A stretch of 37,038 nucleotides of DNA from Pseudomonas lactucae (lineage in GTDB: Bacteria; Pseudomonadota; Gammaproteobacteria; Pseudomonadales; Pseudomonadaceae): contig NZ_JAFHKI010000154.1 of the NCBI RefSeq assembly GCF_016937615.1, forward strand, positions 1 to 37,038, given 5' to 3'. Shown one piece after another: positions 17,059 to 25,121 of this stretch. The number at the start of each line of letters is the position of its first letter. Positions within the stretch are counted from its first letter, which is position 1. Under the pieces are notes generated by a model. It was not told the origin of the DNA. It ran no database searches and worked only from the letters and a program-made list of their open reading frames with translations. The position numbers were made by a program, and so were the translations under genes.

Positions 17059-19413
17059 ATGAAGCGCGTCTTGCGGATTCTCGCAGTCCTGCTGGTGCTG
17101 ATCGCCCTCGGCGCCGGCTGGTACATCTACAGCAAGCAACCGACCCGCCAGGGCACGGTCACGCTGACCAACCTGCAAGGCTCGGTCACCGTGCGCTACG
17201 ACGACCGTGGCGTACCGCACATCCGTGCCGAGAACGAGGCCGACCTGTATCGCGCGCTCGGCTACGTGCATGCCCAGGACCGTCTGTTCCAGATGGAGAT
17301 CATGCGGCGTCTGGCCCGTGGCGAACTGGCCGAGGTGCTCGGCCCCAAAGTGCTGGAAACCGACAAGCTGATGCGCAGCCTGCGCATTCGTGAGCGCGCG
17401 CTGAGCTACGTCGAGCAGATGGACCACGAGTCCGCCGCGTGGAAGGCCCTGCAAGCCTATCTGGACGGGATCAATCAGTATCAGGACAACCACGCCAGCC
17501 CCATGGAATTCGATGTGCTGGGCATCGCCAAGCGTCCGTTTACCGCCGAAGACACCATCAGCATCTCCGGGTACATGGCCTACAGCTTTGCCGCTGCGTT
17601 CCGCACCGAGCCATTGCTGACTTACGTGCGCGACCAACTGGGCGGCGACTACCTGAAAGTCTTCGACCTGGCGTGGCGACCCAAGGGGGGGCTCAACCTG
17701 GCCGCCAGCGATTGGCAAACCCTCGGCGCCATTGCTTCCCTGAGCGAACAGGCGCTGGCCGACAACGGCCTGCCGCAGTTCGAAGGCAGCAACGCGTGGG
17801 CCATCAGTGGCAGCCGCACCAAGAGCGGCAAGCCGTTGCTGGCAGGCGACCCGCATATCCGCTTCTCGGTGCCGTCGGCGTGGTACGAGGCACAACTGTC
17901 GGCGCCGGGTTTTGAGCTATACGGCTATTTCAATGTGCTGGCGCCGGTGGCGTACCTGGGACACAACCTGGATTTCGGCTGGAGCCTGACCATGTTCCAG
18001 AACGATGACGTCGATCTGATCGCCGAAAAGACCAACCCCGACAACCCCAACCAGGTCTGGTACCACGACCAGTGGGTCGACATGACCAGCAGCGAGCAGC
18101 AAATCGCGGTCAAGGGCCAGGCGCCGGTCACCCTTACCCTGCGCCAGTCGCCCCACGGCCCGATCATCAACGCCGCGCTCGGCGATAGCGCAGGCAAGAC
18201 GCCCATCGCCATGTGGTGGGCGTTCCTCGAAACCCGCAACCCGATCTTTGAAGGCTTTTACCAGCTCAACCGAGCCGACACGCTGGCCAAGGCGCGCGCG
18301 GCGGTGGCCAAGGTCTCCGCGCCGGGCTTGAATATCGTGTGGGCCAACGCTAAGGGCGATATCGGCTGGTGGGCGGCGGCGCAATTGCCGATTCGTCCGG
18401 CGGGCGTCAGTGGCGCCTTTATCCTCGATGGCAGCACTGCCCAGGCTGACAAGCTGGGCTTCTACCCGTTCAGCGCCAACCCCCAGGAAGAGAACCCGAC
18501 GCGCGGCTATGTGCTGTCGGCCAATGCCCAGCCGACGTCACCCACCGGCATGGAGATCCCCGGCTATTACAACCTGCCCGACCGGGGCCAGCAGTTGAGT
18601 GCGCAGTTGAGCGACAAAAGCGTGAAGTGGGACGTGAACAACAGCCAGGCCTTGCAACTGGGCACCACCACCGCCTTCGGCCCGCGCCTGCTGGCGCCGC
18701 TGTTGCCGGTGCTGCGTGAAGTGGTCAAGGACCCGGCGCAGTTGAAGCTGGTGGAGCAACTGGCCGCCTGGAAAGGCGATTACCCACTGGACTCCGTCAG
18801 CGCTACGCTGTTCAACCAGTTCCTGTTCAACCTGGCCGACGCGGCCTTTCGCCCCAAGCTGGGCGACGGCCTGTTCAAAACCCTGATCAGCACGCGAGTG
18901 GTCGACGCGGCACTGCCACGCCTGGCCGCCGACGCCAATTCGCCATGGTGGGGCGGCAAGCGCGCCGACACCGTCAAGCTCGCCTGGGACAACAGCCTTG
19001 CGCATCTGAAGGCCACCTTCGGCGATAATCCCGCGCAGTGGCAATGGGGCAAGGCGCATACCCTCACCCACAGTCACCCGCTGGGTTCGCAGAAGCCGTT
19101 GGACCGGATCGTCAATGTCGGTCCATTCCCCGCCCCCGGCAGCCATGAGGTGCCGAACAACCTGTCCGCCAATATCGGCCCGGCACCTTGGCCGGTGACC
19201 TACGGCCCGTCGACCCGGCGACTGGTCGACTTCGCCGACGCGGCCCACGCACTGACCATCAACCCGGTGGGACAAAGCGGTGTGCCGTTCGATCGGCACT
19301 ACAGCGACCAGGCGCAAACCTACATCGAAGGTGGCTACGAACAGGCGCATTTCAGTGATGAGGAAGTGACGGCGAATACCCGGAGTACGTTGAAGCTGCT
19401 GCCAGCCCGTTAG
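17059..19413 (+). CDS. hacB: Penicillin acylase-family Ntn hydrolase, probable acyl-homoserine-lactone acylase HacB
   Basis: 784-aa periplasmic precursor of the penicillin G acylase family. The N-terminal hydrophobic signal is VLRILAVLLVLIALGAGWYIY. Self-cleavage should occur at Gly243-Ser244 (FEGSNAWAISG), freeing Ser244 as beta-subunit nucleophile. The conserved His lies at +22 (LAGDPH, His266) and the conserved Asn at about 489 (LSANAQPTS). The linker region and the C-terminal NVGPFPAPGSHEVPNN match the family. Position next to the spu locus matches P. aeruginosa PA0305 (HacB), reported to degrade acyl-homoserine lactones, so quorum-signal hydrolysis is the best guess; activity on other N-acyl compounds cannot be excluded. 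ATG 17059 has AAGGAAAG upstream. The reading frame is intact. Confidence 0.88.
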   Translation: MKRVLRILAVLLVLIALGAGWYIYSKQPTRQGTVTLTNLQGSVTVRYDDRGVPHIRAENEADLYRALGYVHAQDRLFQMEIMRRLARGELAEVLGPKVLETDKLMRSLRIRERALSYVEQMDHESAAWKALQAYLDGINQYQDNHASPMEFDVLGIAKRPFTAEDTISISGYMAYSFAAAFRTEPLLTYVRDQLGGDYLKVFDLAWRPKGGLNLAASDWQTLGAIASLSEQALADNGLPQFEGSNAWAISGSRTKSGKPLLAGDPHIRFSVPSAWYEAQLSAPGFELYGYFNVLAPVAYLGHNLDFGWSLTMFQNDDVDLIAEKTNPDNPNQVWYHDQWVDMTSSEQQIAVKGQAPVTLTLRQSPHGPIINAALGDSAGKTPIAMWWAFLETRNPIFEGFYQLNRADTLAKARAAVAKVSAPGLNIVWANAKGDIGWWAAAQLPIRPAGVSGAFILDGSTAQADKLGFYPFSANPQEENPTRGYVLSANAQPTSPTGMEIPGYYNLPDRGQQLSAQLSDKSVKWDVNNSQALQLGTTTAFGPRLLAPLLPVLREVVKDPAQLKLVEQLAAWKGDYPLDSVSATLFNQFLFNLADAAFRPKLGDGLFKTLISTRVVDAALPRLAADANSPWWGGKRADTVKLAWDNSLAHLKATFGDNPAQWQWGKAHTLTHSHPLGSQKPLDRIVNVGPFPAPGSHEVPNNLSANIGPAPWPVTYGPSTRRLVDFADAAHALTINPVGQSGVPFDRHYSDQAQTYIEGGYEQAHFSDEEVTANTRSTLKLLPAR

Positions 19414-19428
19414 CCGCTTGGAAAACGG

Positions 19429-20356
19429 TCAAACATGTGGGACGCAATCAGGCGACTGGCGTGCGCGCAATCGTCCCGGCGACTCGCCGTAGATCTCCTT
19501 GAATTTTTTGCTGAACGCCGCCTGGGACTGGTAACCCACCGCGCGGCAATATCGATGAGGCTCAGGCGCGACTGGCGCAGCAAGTTGAACGCCAGCTCCA
19601 TGCGCAACTGAGTCAGCAGCACCCAAGGCGACACGCCCGCGACGTTGACGAACGCCCGCATAAAGGTGGCCCGCGACATGCTGGCCGCATCGGCCAGGCT
19701 GTCGATGGTCCACGCATGCCCGGGATCGGCGAGCATCACCTGCCAGGCCTTGCTCAGGCGCTTGTCGGCGAGCAAAGCGAGCGTGCCCGCCAGCGGTATT
19801 TCGCGTGTCAGCCAGGCGCGCAGGATCAAAGTGAACAATGCTGAAGACAGCGAATCGATAAAGGTTCGCGCACCCAATTGTTGACCGTCCGCCTCACTGC
19901 GCAGCAGCGCAATCAGGGCAGTCAGTTGCCCATTGGCCTGCCACGCGCGGCTGGACACCACCAGGTACTCCGGCAACGCCGCGAGCAACAACGACTGGCG
20001 ATTGTAGTGAAAGCTGCCGCAGAGCATGTCCACCTCCGGCCGTCGCCGCCCAGGCGATGAATCGGCAGCACCCCGCCGTCGATCACCCGCGGCTGCATCG
20101 GCCGAATCCGTGCGCCCTGGCTGCGCAGCAAATGCGTGGCACCGCCGGGCATCAGCAGGATATCGCCCTCCTCCAGGGTCACCTGTTGCCCGCCCGATAA
20201 CTCGGCGCGGCAAGTGCCGCTGAGCACGATGTGATACGGCGCCACGCCGAGGTCTTCCGGCGCATGGTCCACCGCCCACTCGCCCTGGAACTGGCAGCGC
20301 AAATCCAGACTGCCACGCAGGTTGGCCAGCGCGATAAGGATGTCGATCGAGTTCAT
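19429..20356 (-). pseudogene. AraC-family transcriptional regulator (cupin_6 + HTH), two frameshifts
   Basis: Three reading-frame pieces together spell one regulator of about 309 aa. Piece 1 (from ATG 20356, MNSIDILIALANLRGSLDLR to LPIHRLGGDG) and the start of piece 2 (EVDMLCGSFHYNRQSLL) form an N-terminal cupin sensor. The rest of piece 2 (TIDSLADAASMSRATFMRAF, PWVLLTQLRMELAFNLLRQS) and piece 3 (VGYQSQAAFSKKFKEIYGESPGRLR) form the two helix-turn-helix units. Frame breaks lie near 20039-20041 and near 19540-19541; one extra base at each would repair it. As written the product is lost early. It is divergent from the CMD-family gene and would be its likely regulator. Sequencing error is a serious alternative to decay. 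Confidence 0.88.
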
Positions 20357-20455
20357 TTGCGAGCATCGGTCAAAAAGATGAGCGGATTGAACAATAACGC
20401 GAATCCCGAACGGCACACACTGGCTTCACACCCAACCTGTTCAGGAGTAACCGCA

Positions 20456-20809
20456 ATGTTCAATAACTGGTCCGACTTGCTGCCTACCGTGAAGAAAGCC
20501 TTTGGCGCGCTGGGCAAGAGCAACCCGAAGATGGTCAAAGCCTACATGGCGCTGGGCGAAGCCGCCGAGGAAAACAACGTACTCGACGCCAAGACCCGTG
20601 AGCTGATCTCCATCGCTGTGGCCATCACCACCCGCTGCGATGGCTGCATCGGCGTGCATGCCGACGCCGCGATCAAGGCCGGCGCCACCCGCGAAGAAGT
20701 CGCCGCCACCCTCGCCACCGCGATCTCACTGAACGCCGGCGCGGCGTACATCTACTCGCTGCGCGCGCTGGAAGCCTACGACACGCTCAAACCGGCGCCG
20801 CAAAACTGA
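20456..20809 (+). CDS. Carboxymuconolactone decarboxylase / AhpD-family protein
   Basis: 117-aa helical protein of the AhpD-like superfamily. It contains the CxxC and following His of the redox site, ITTRCDGCIGVHADAAIKAGA (Cys-Asp-Gly-Cys), and the flanking KTRELISIAVA and EEVAATLATAISLNAGAAYI. Members with CxxC usually act as alkylhydroperoxidase-type thiol peroxidases, not decarboxylases. Start ATG 20456 (MFNNWSDLLP) with AGGAG upstream; the longer open frame to 20231 is not coding. Divergent by 99 bp from the AraC-type regulator, which probably controls it. Confidence 0.9.
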   Translation: MFNNWSDLLPTVKKAFGALGKSNPKMVKAYMALGEAAEENNVLDAKTRELISIAVAITTRCDGCIGVHADAAIKAGATREEVAATLATAISLNAGAAYIYSLRALEAYDTLKPAPQN

Positions 20810-20826
20810 ATTTGGAATGCAGCCAA

Positions 20827-20854
20827 ATGCGGAAGGGGCTTTCCCCTCCCGCAT
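20827..20854. repeat. Diverged REP-like hairpin between convergent genes
   Basis: ATGCGGAAGGGG and CCCCTCCCGCAT form a long stem with a CTTT loop and one mismatch. It lies between the CMD gene stop (plus) and the spuH stop (minus), where it can end both transcripts. The sequence is a variant (GCGGAAGG) of the usual GTGGGAGG arm. Confidence 0.6.
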
Positions 20855-20871
20855 GTGGACCGTGCAAACAG

Positions 20872-21756
20872 TTAGACCGGTGCAGGCGCCCGACGCTTGT
20901 CCGGCTGCTGCCAGCCATCGGCGGCGGCTTCTTCAATCGCCTGCTGAATAGCCTTCTTGCGGTGTTCTTCGGCACGACGGCTGAAGAACCACACCAGGAA
21001 GGTCACCAGCGACACCGCCAGCAAGATCAAGCTGGCCACGGCGTTGATCTCGGGTTTGACCCCAAGACGCACCGCCGAGAACACTTCCATCGGCAAGGTA
21101 GTCGAGCCCGGGCCGGACACGAAGCTGGCCAGTACCAGGTCATCCAGAGACAGCGCGAACGACATCATCCCGCCCGCCGCCAGCGACGGTGCAATCATCG
21201 GGATGGTGATCAGGAAGAACACCTTCCACGGCCGCGCGCCCAGGTCCATCGCCGCTTCTTCGATCGACAGGTCCAGCTCACGCAAACGCGCCGACACCAC
21301 CACCGCCACATACGCCGCACAGAACGTGGTATGGGCGATCCAGATGGTGACGATGCCACGCTCCTGGGGCCAGCCGATCAACTGCGCCATGGCCACGAAC
21401 AGCAGCAACAGCGACAGACCGGTGATCACTTCCGGCATCACCAACGGCGCGGTCACCAGGCCGCCGAACAGCGTGCGGCCCTTGAACTGGCTGATGCGCG
21501 TCAGCACGAACGCGGCCAAGGTCCCCAGGGCCACTGCTGCGATCGCCGTGTAGCAGGCGATTTCCAGGGAGCGCGCCACCGAGCCCATCAATTGGGTGTT
21601 GTCCAGCAGACCCACGTACCACTTGATCGACCAACCGCCCCACACCGTCACCAGTTTGGATTCGTTGAACGAGTAGATCACCAGAATCAGCATCGGCAGG
21701 TAGATGAACAACAACCCCGCCACCAGCATGAAGCTTGAGAAACTGACGCGCTTCAT
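20872..21756 (-). CDS. spuH: SpuH, polyamine ABC transporter permease (PotI/PotC type)
   Basis: Inner-membrane permease, half of the SpuG-SpuH channel that imports putrescine and spermidine. 294 aa with about six hydrophobic segments (first, FSSFMLVAGLLFIYLPMLIL). The cytoplasmic EAA loop EEAAMDLGARPWKVFFLITIP contacts the ATPase SpuF. The C-terminus is basic and rich in Arg/Lys (RRAEEHRKKAIQQAIEEA). Start ATG 21756 overlaps the stop of spuG by four bases (ATGA), so the two are translationally coupled. Last gene of the spuBCDEFGH unit. Confidence 0.95.
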   Translation of the reverse strand: MKRVSFSSFMLVAGLLFIYLPMLILVIYSFNESKLVTVWGGWSIKWYVGLLDNTQLMGSVARSLEIACYTAIAAVALGTLAAFVLTRISQFKGRTLFGGLVTAPLVMPEVITGLSLLLLFVAMAQLIGWPQERGIVTIWIAHTTFCAAYVAVVVSARLRELDLSIEEAAMDLGARPWKVFFLITIPMIAPSLAAGGMMSFALSLDDLVLASFVSGPGSTTLPMEVFSAVRLGVKPEINAVASLILLAVSLVTFLVWFFSRRAEEHRKKAIQQAIEEAAADGWQQPDKRRAPAPV

Positions 21757-22673
21757 ATCTTGCCCTCCATCTCTTTGGCTTGGCTGCGGTTAAACAGGAT
21801 GATCGGCACGATCAGGATCGCCAGCATCACCACCGCCAGGGCAGACGCCACCGGCCAGTCACGGTTGTTGAAGAATTCTTGCCACAGCACTTTACCGATC
21901 ATCAGGGTTTCCGGCCCGCCGAGCAGTTCCGGGATCACGAACTCGCCCACCACCGGGATAAACACCAGCATGCAACCGGCGATGATGCCGTTCTTGGACA
22001 GCGGCACGGTGATCTTCCAGAAGCTGTTGAAGGTGCTCGAACCCAGGTCCGATGCGGCTTCCAGCAAGCTCTGGTCGTGCTTCACCAGGTTGGCGTACAG
22101 CGGCAGGATCATGAACGGCAGGTACGAATAGACCACGCCGATATACACCGCGATGTTGGTGTTGAGGATCTGCAGTGGTTCGTTGATCAGCCCCATGGAC
22201 ATCAGGAAGCCATTGAGCAAACCGTTGTTGCTGAGGATGCCCATCCACGCATACACGCGGATCAGAATCGCGGTCCAGGTCGGCATCATGATCAGCAGTA
22301 CCAGCACGGTCTGCATCTCTTTGCGCGCGGTGGCAATGGCGTAGGCCATCGGATAGCCGATCAACAGGCACAGCAACGTGCTGAAGAACGCCATTTTCAG
22401 CGAGCCCAGGTAGGCGGAGATGTACAGCTCATCCCCCGCCAACAGGCTGTAGTTGGCCAGGTTCAGTACCACCTGCAGCTTTTGCTCGACGTAGGTGTAG
22501 ATCTCGGTGTACGGCGGGATCGCCACGTCGGCTTCGGCAAAGCTGATTTTCAGCACGATGAAGAACGGCAGGGCGAAAAAAAGGAACAGCCACAGGAACG
22601 GTATCCCGATGACCACCTGCTTGCCGCTGGGGACGATGCGCTGCAAGCGCCGCTTGAGCTTTTTTGTGTTCAT
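21753..22673 (-). CDS. spuG: SpuG, polyamine ABC transporter permease (PotH/PotB type)
   Basis: Partner permease of SpuH, inner membrane. 306 aa with an unusually long basic N-terminus (MNTKKLKRRLQRIVPSGKQ) before the first membrane segment (VVIGIPFLWLFLFFALPFFIVLK). The EAA loop is EAASDLGSSTFNSFWKITVP. The family-typical PELLGGPETLMIGKVLWQEFFNNRDWP is present. Start ATG 22673 overlaps the spuF stop by four bases; the reading open to 22709 runs back into spuF and is rejected. Confidence 0.95.
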   Translation of the reverse strand: MNTKKLKRRLQRIVPSGKQVVIGIPFLWLFLFFALPFFIVLKISFAEADVAIPPYTEIYTYVEQKLQVVLNLANYSLLAGDELYISAYLGSLKMAFFSTLLCLLIGYPMAYAIATARKEMQTVLVLLIMMPTWTAILIRVYAWMGILSNNGLLNGFLMSMGLINEPLQILNTNIAVYIGVVYSYLPFMILPLYANLVKHDQSLLEAASDLGSSTFNSFWKITVPLSKNGIIAGCMLVFIPVVGEFVIPELLGGPETLMIGKVLWQEFFNNRDWPVASALAVVMLAILIVPIILFNRSQAKEMEGKI

Positions 22674-23812
22674 GAGCGAAGCACCACGCCGCTGTCGTCT
22701 TCCCACCACACATAGACCTGGTCACCCCAGGTCGGCCGCTGGCCACGGCGCTCGGCGTTGGCCACGAAAGACTGCACCAGCTTGCCGCTCGGCAACTCCA
22801 CGTAGAACACCGAGTGGCCGCCCAGGTAGGCGATATCGTGCACCTTGCCGCTGGACCAGTTGTGTTCGCAGGTCGGCATTTCGGTGGTTACCAGCAGCTT
22901 TTCCGGGCGGATCGCGTAGGTCACCGACTTGTCTTCCACCGCAGTGGCGATGCCGTAGCCCACATAGATGTCGCGGTCCAGGTCCGGGCATTTGAGCACC
23001 GCGTGGCCTTCGGCGTCGTCCACCACCTGGGTGTCGAAGATATTGACGTTGCCGATGAACTCGCACACCAGGCGGCTGGTAGGCGTTTCGTAGATGTCGA
23101 TGGGGCTGCCGATCTGCGCGATCCAGCCCAGGTGCATGATCGCGATGCGCTCGGCCATGGTCATGGCCTCTTCCTGGTCGTGGGTCACCATCACGCAGGT
23201 CACGCCGACGCGCTCGATGATCTCCACCAGTTCCAGTTGCATCTGCGAACGCAGCTTCTTGTCGAGGGCGCCCATGGGCTCATCGAGCAGCAGCAGTTTC
23301 GGGCGCTTGGCCAGGGAACGTGCCAGGGCCACCCGCTGACGCTGGCCGCCGGACAACTGGTGCGGCTTGCGCTTGGCGTACTGGCTCATCTGCACCAGCT
23401 TGAGCATCTCGGCCACGCGGGCGTCGACCTCGGCCTTGGGGATCTTGTCCTGTTGCAGGCCGAAGGCAATGTTCTGCGCCACGGTCATGTGTGGGAACAA
23501 GGCGTAGGACTGAAACATCATGTTGATCGGCCGCTCGTAGGGCGGCATATCGGTGATGTCCACACCGTCGAGGTAGATACGACCTTCGGTTGGACGCTCG
23601 AAGCCTGCGAGCATGCGCAACAAGGTGGACTTGCCCGAACCCGAACCGCCGAGCAAGGCGAAAATCTCGCCTTTCTTGATTTCCAGGGACACGTCGTCCA
23701 CGGCAATCGTCTCGTCGAACTTCTTTGTGACCCGGTCGATTTTGACCAGCACCTTCTTAGGTGTCTGGTCGCCTTCGAGGGCTTTCTTATAGGCGCCGGA
23801 GGCAACTGCCAT
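22670..23812 (-). CDS. spuF: SpuF, polyamine ABC transporter ATP-binding protein (PotG/PotA type)
   Basis: ATPase that powers the SpuG-SpuH channel at the inner face of the membrane. 380 aa. Walker A GGSGSGKST (about 55-63), Q-loop FQSYALFP (about 100-107), signature LSGGQRQR (153-160), Walker B LLLLDEP (173-179), switch His in VTHDQEEA. The C-terminal TOBE domain from about residue 280 (YAIRPEKLLV) marks the polyamine/spermidine subfamily. ATG 23812 lies 66 bp after the spuE stop, with a hairpin in between. Confidence 0.96.
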   Translation of the reverse strand: MAVASGAYKKALEGDQTPKKVLVKIDRVTKKFDETIAVDDVSLEIKKGEIFALLGGSGSGKSTLLRMLAGFERPTEGRIYLDGVDITDMPPYERPINMMFQSYALFPHMTVAQNIAFGLQQDKIPKAEVDARVAEMLKLVQMSQYAKRKPHQLSGGQRQRVALARSLAKRPKLLLLDEPMGALDKKLRSQMQLELVEIIERVGVTCVMVTHDQEEAMTMAERIAIMHLGWIAQIGSPIDIYETPTSRLVCEFIGNVNIFDTQVVDDAEGHAVLKCPDLDRDIYVGYGIATAVEDKSVTYAIRPEKLLVTTEMPTCEHNWSSGKVHDIAYLGGHSVFYVELPSGKLVQSFVANAERRGQRPTWGDQVYVWWEDDSGVVLRS

Positions 23813-23825
23813 TTACGAAACTCCC

Positions 23826-23861
23826 AAAAAAAACAGTGCAGTTCGCCCGAGGCGGGCGAAC
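23826..23861 (-). terminator. Hairpin plus T-run between spuE and spuF (attenuator-like)
   Basis: GTTCGCCC (23841-23848) and GGGCGAAC (23854-23861) make an 8-base stem. On the minus strand a run of eight T (23833-23826) follows seven bases later. The distance is longer than ideal for a full terminator, so partial termination or RNA processing between spuE and the membrane components is the likelier role. Inference from structure only. Confidence 0.5.
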
Positions 23862-23878
23862 CCAGGATAGTTTGAGCC

Positions 23879-24973
23879 TTACTTGCCCGTCTTGACCTTG
23901 GTCCAGCTACGGGTCATCAAGCGTTGCACGTTCGGGGGTAGCTCGAAGTTGACGAATGTCCGATCGAGAACCGCCTGCGGTGGGTAAACCGCTGCGTCGG
24001 TGCGTATCGATTGCTCCATCAGTTTGTCCGCCCCTGGGTTAGGGTTGGCGTAACCGACTTGATCACTGACCTGAGCGATGACCTCAGGTTGCAGCAAATA
24101 GTTAATGAAGGCATGGGCTTGCTTGACGTTGGTCGCATCCTTGGGAATCGCCAGTACGTCAAACCACAGGTTGCCGCCTTCTTTCGGAATGACGTAGGCG
24201 ATGTTCACGCCTTTGCCTGCTTCGCTTGCGCGAGCCTTGGCCTGGAACACATCGCCGGAAAACCCGGCGGCCACGCAGATGTTGCCGTTAGCCAGGTCCG
24301 AGATGTATTTGGAAGAATGAAAGTAGGTCACGTAGGGCCGAACTTTGAGCAGCTTTTCTTCGGCTTTTTTGTAGTCGTCCGGGTTGGTGCTGTTGGGGTT
24401 AAGACCCATGTAGTTGAGCACCGCCGGCAGCATTTCATCGGCCGAGTCCATGAAGGACACGCCGCAGGTGGCGAGCTTCTTCATGTTTTCCGGTTCGAAC
24501 AGCACCGCCCAGGAATCGATATGGTCGACGCCCAGCACTTGCTTCACTTTGTCGACGTTGTAGCCGATGCCGTTGGTGCCCCACAGGTACGGCACTGCGT
24601 ACTGGTTGCCTGGGTCGTTCTTCTCCAGACGTTTGAGCAGCGTCGGATCAAGGTTGGCGTAGTTGGTCAGCAGCGACCGGTCCAGCTTCTGGAACGCCCC
24701 GGCCTTGATCTGCTTGCCGAGGAAGTGGTTGGACGGCACCACCACGTCGTAACCGGTACGCCCGGCCAGCAGCTTGCCTTCCAGGGTTTCGTTGGAGTCA
24801 AACACGTCATACACGGGCTTGATACCGCTGGCCTTTTCGAAGTTGGCCAGGGTGTCGGGGCCGATGTAGTCCGACCAGTTATAAATATGCACCGTAGGGG
24901 CGGCCTGCACGCTGACAGCCAGCGTGATACCCGCGCCCACCAGCAAGGCTTGGCGAAATAAAGAAATTGGCAA
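23879..24973 (-). CDS. spuE: SpuE, periplasmic polyamine-binding protein (spermidine-preferring)
   Basis: 364 aa, signal peptide MPISLFRQALLVGAGITLAVSVQA. PotF/PotD family solute-binding protein: VHIYNWSDYIGPDTLANFEK, VYDVFDSNETLEGKLLAGR, SSKYISDLANGNICVAAGFSGD. A Trp is at about residue 270 (GGNLWFDVLAIP), equivalent to the SpuE Trp271 in P. aeruginosa that favours spermidine. The neighbouring paralogue SpuD has Phe there. It delivers substrate to SpuFGH. Start ATG 24973. Confidence 0.93.
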   Translation of the reverse strand: MPISLFRQALLVGAGITLAVSVQAAPTVHIYNWSDYIGPDTLANFEKASGIKPVYDVFDSNETLEGKLLAGRTGYDVVVPSNHFLGKQIKAGAFQKLDRSLLTNYANLDPTLLKRLEKNDPGNQYAVPYLWGTNGIGYNVDKVKQVLGVDHIDSWAVLFEPENMKKLATCGVSFMDSADEMLPAVLNYMGLNPNSTNPDDYKKAEEKLLKVRPYVTYFHSSKYISDLANGNICVAAGFSGDVFQAKARASEAGKGVNIAYVIPKEGGNLWFDVLAIPKDATNVKQAHAFINYLLQPEVIAQVSDQVGYANPNPGADKLMEQSIRTDAAVYPPQAVLDRTFVNFELPPNVQRLMTRSWTKVKTGK

Positions 24974-25083
24974 GTGGAGGTCCTCTTAAATAGTTGGGCC
25001 TTAAAAGTTGTTGCCCGGCAACAAAACCGGCGCGCAACTTACCCTCGATAAACCGATCCGGCAAAACTTTCTGTCATTTAATG

Positions 25084-25110
25084 TGTGGGAGGGAGCAACC
25101 CCCTCCCACA
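25084..25110. repeat. REP hairpin inside the spu operon (between spuD and spuE)
   Basis: TGTGGGAGGG (25084-25093) and CCCTCCCACA (25101-25110) are perfect 10-base inverted arms around GAGCAAC-like loop sequence. It lies 11 bases after the spuD stop, in the gap before spuE. In an operon a stem here can protect the upstream message from 3' decay and raise SpuD over SpuE-H. Confidence 0.75.
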
Positions 25111-25121
25111 GGTATCACGGC

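Noticed and set aside
20231..20455. N-terminal extension of the CMD-family protein
   Set aside because: The frame is open but overlaps the AraC gene and its promoter. The ATG at 20456 has a good ribosome site and starts the family-like sequence.
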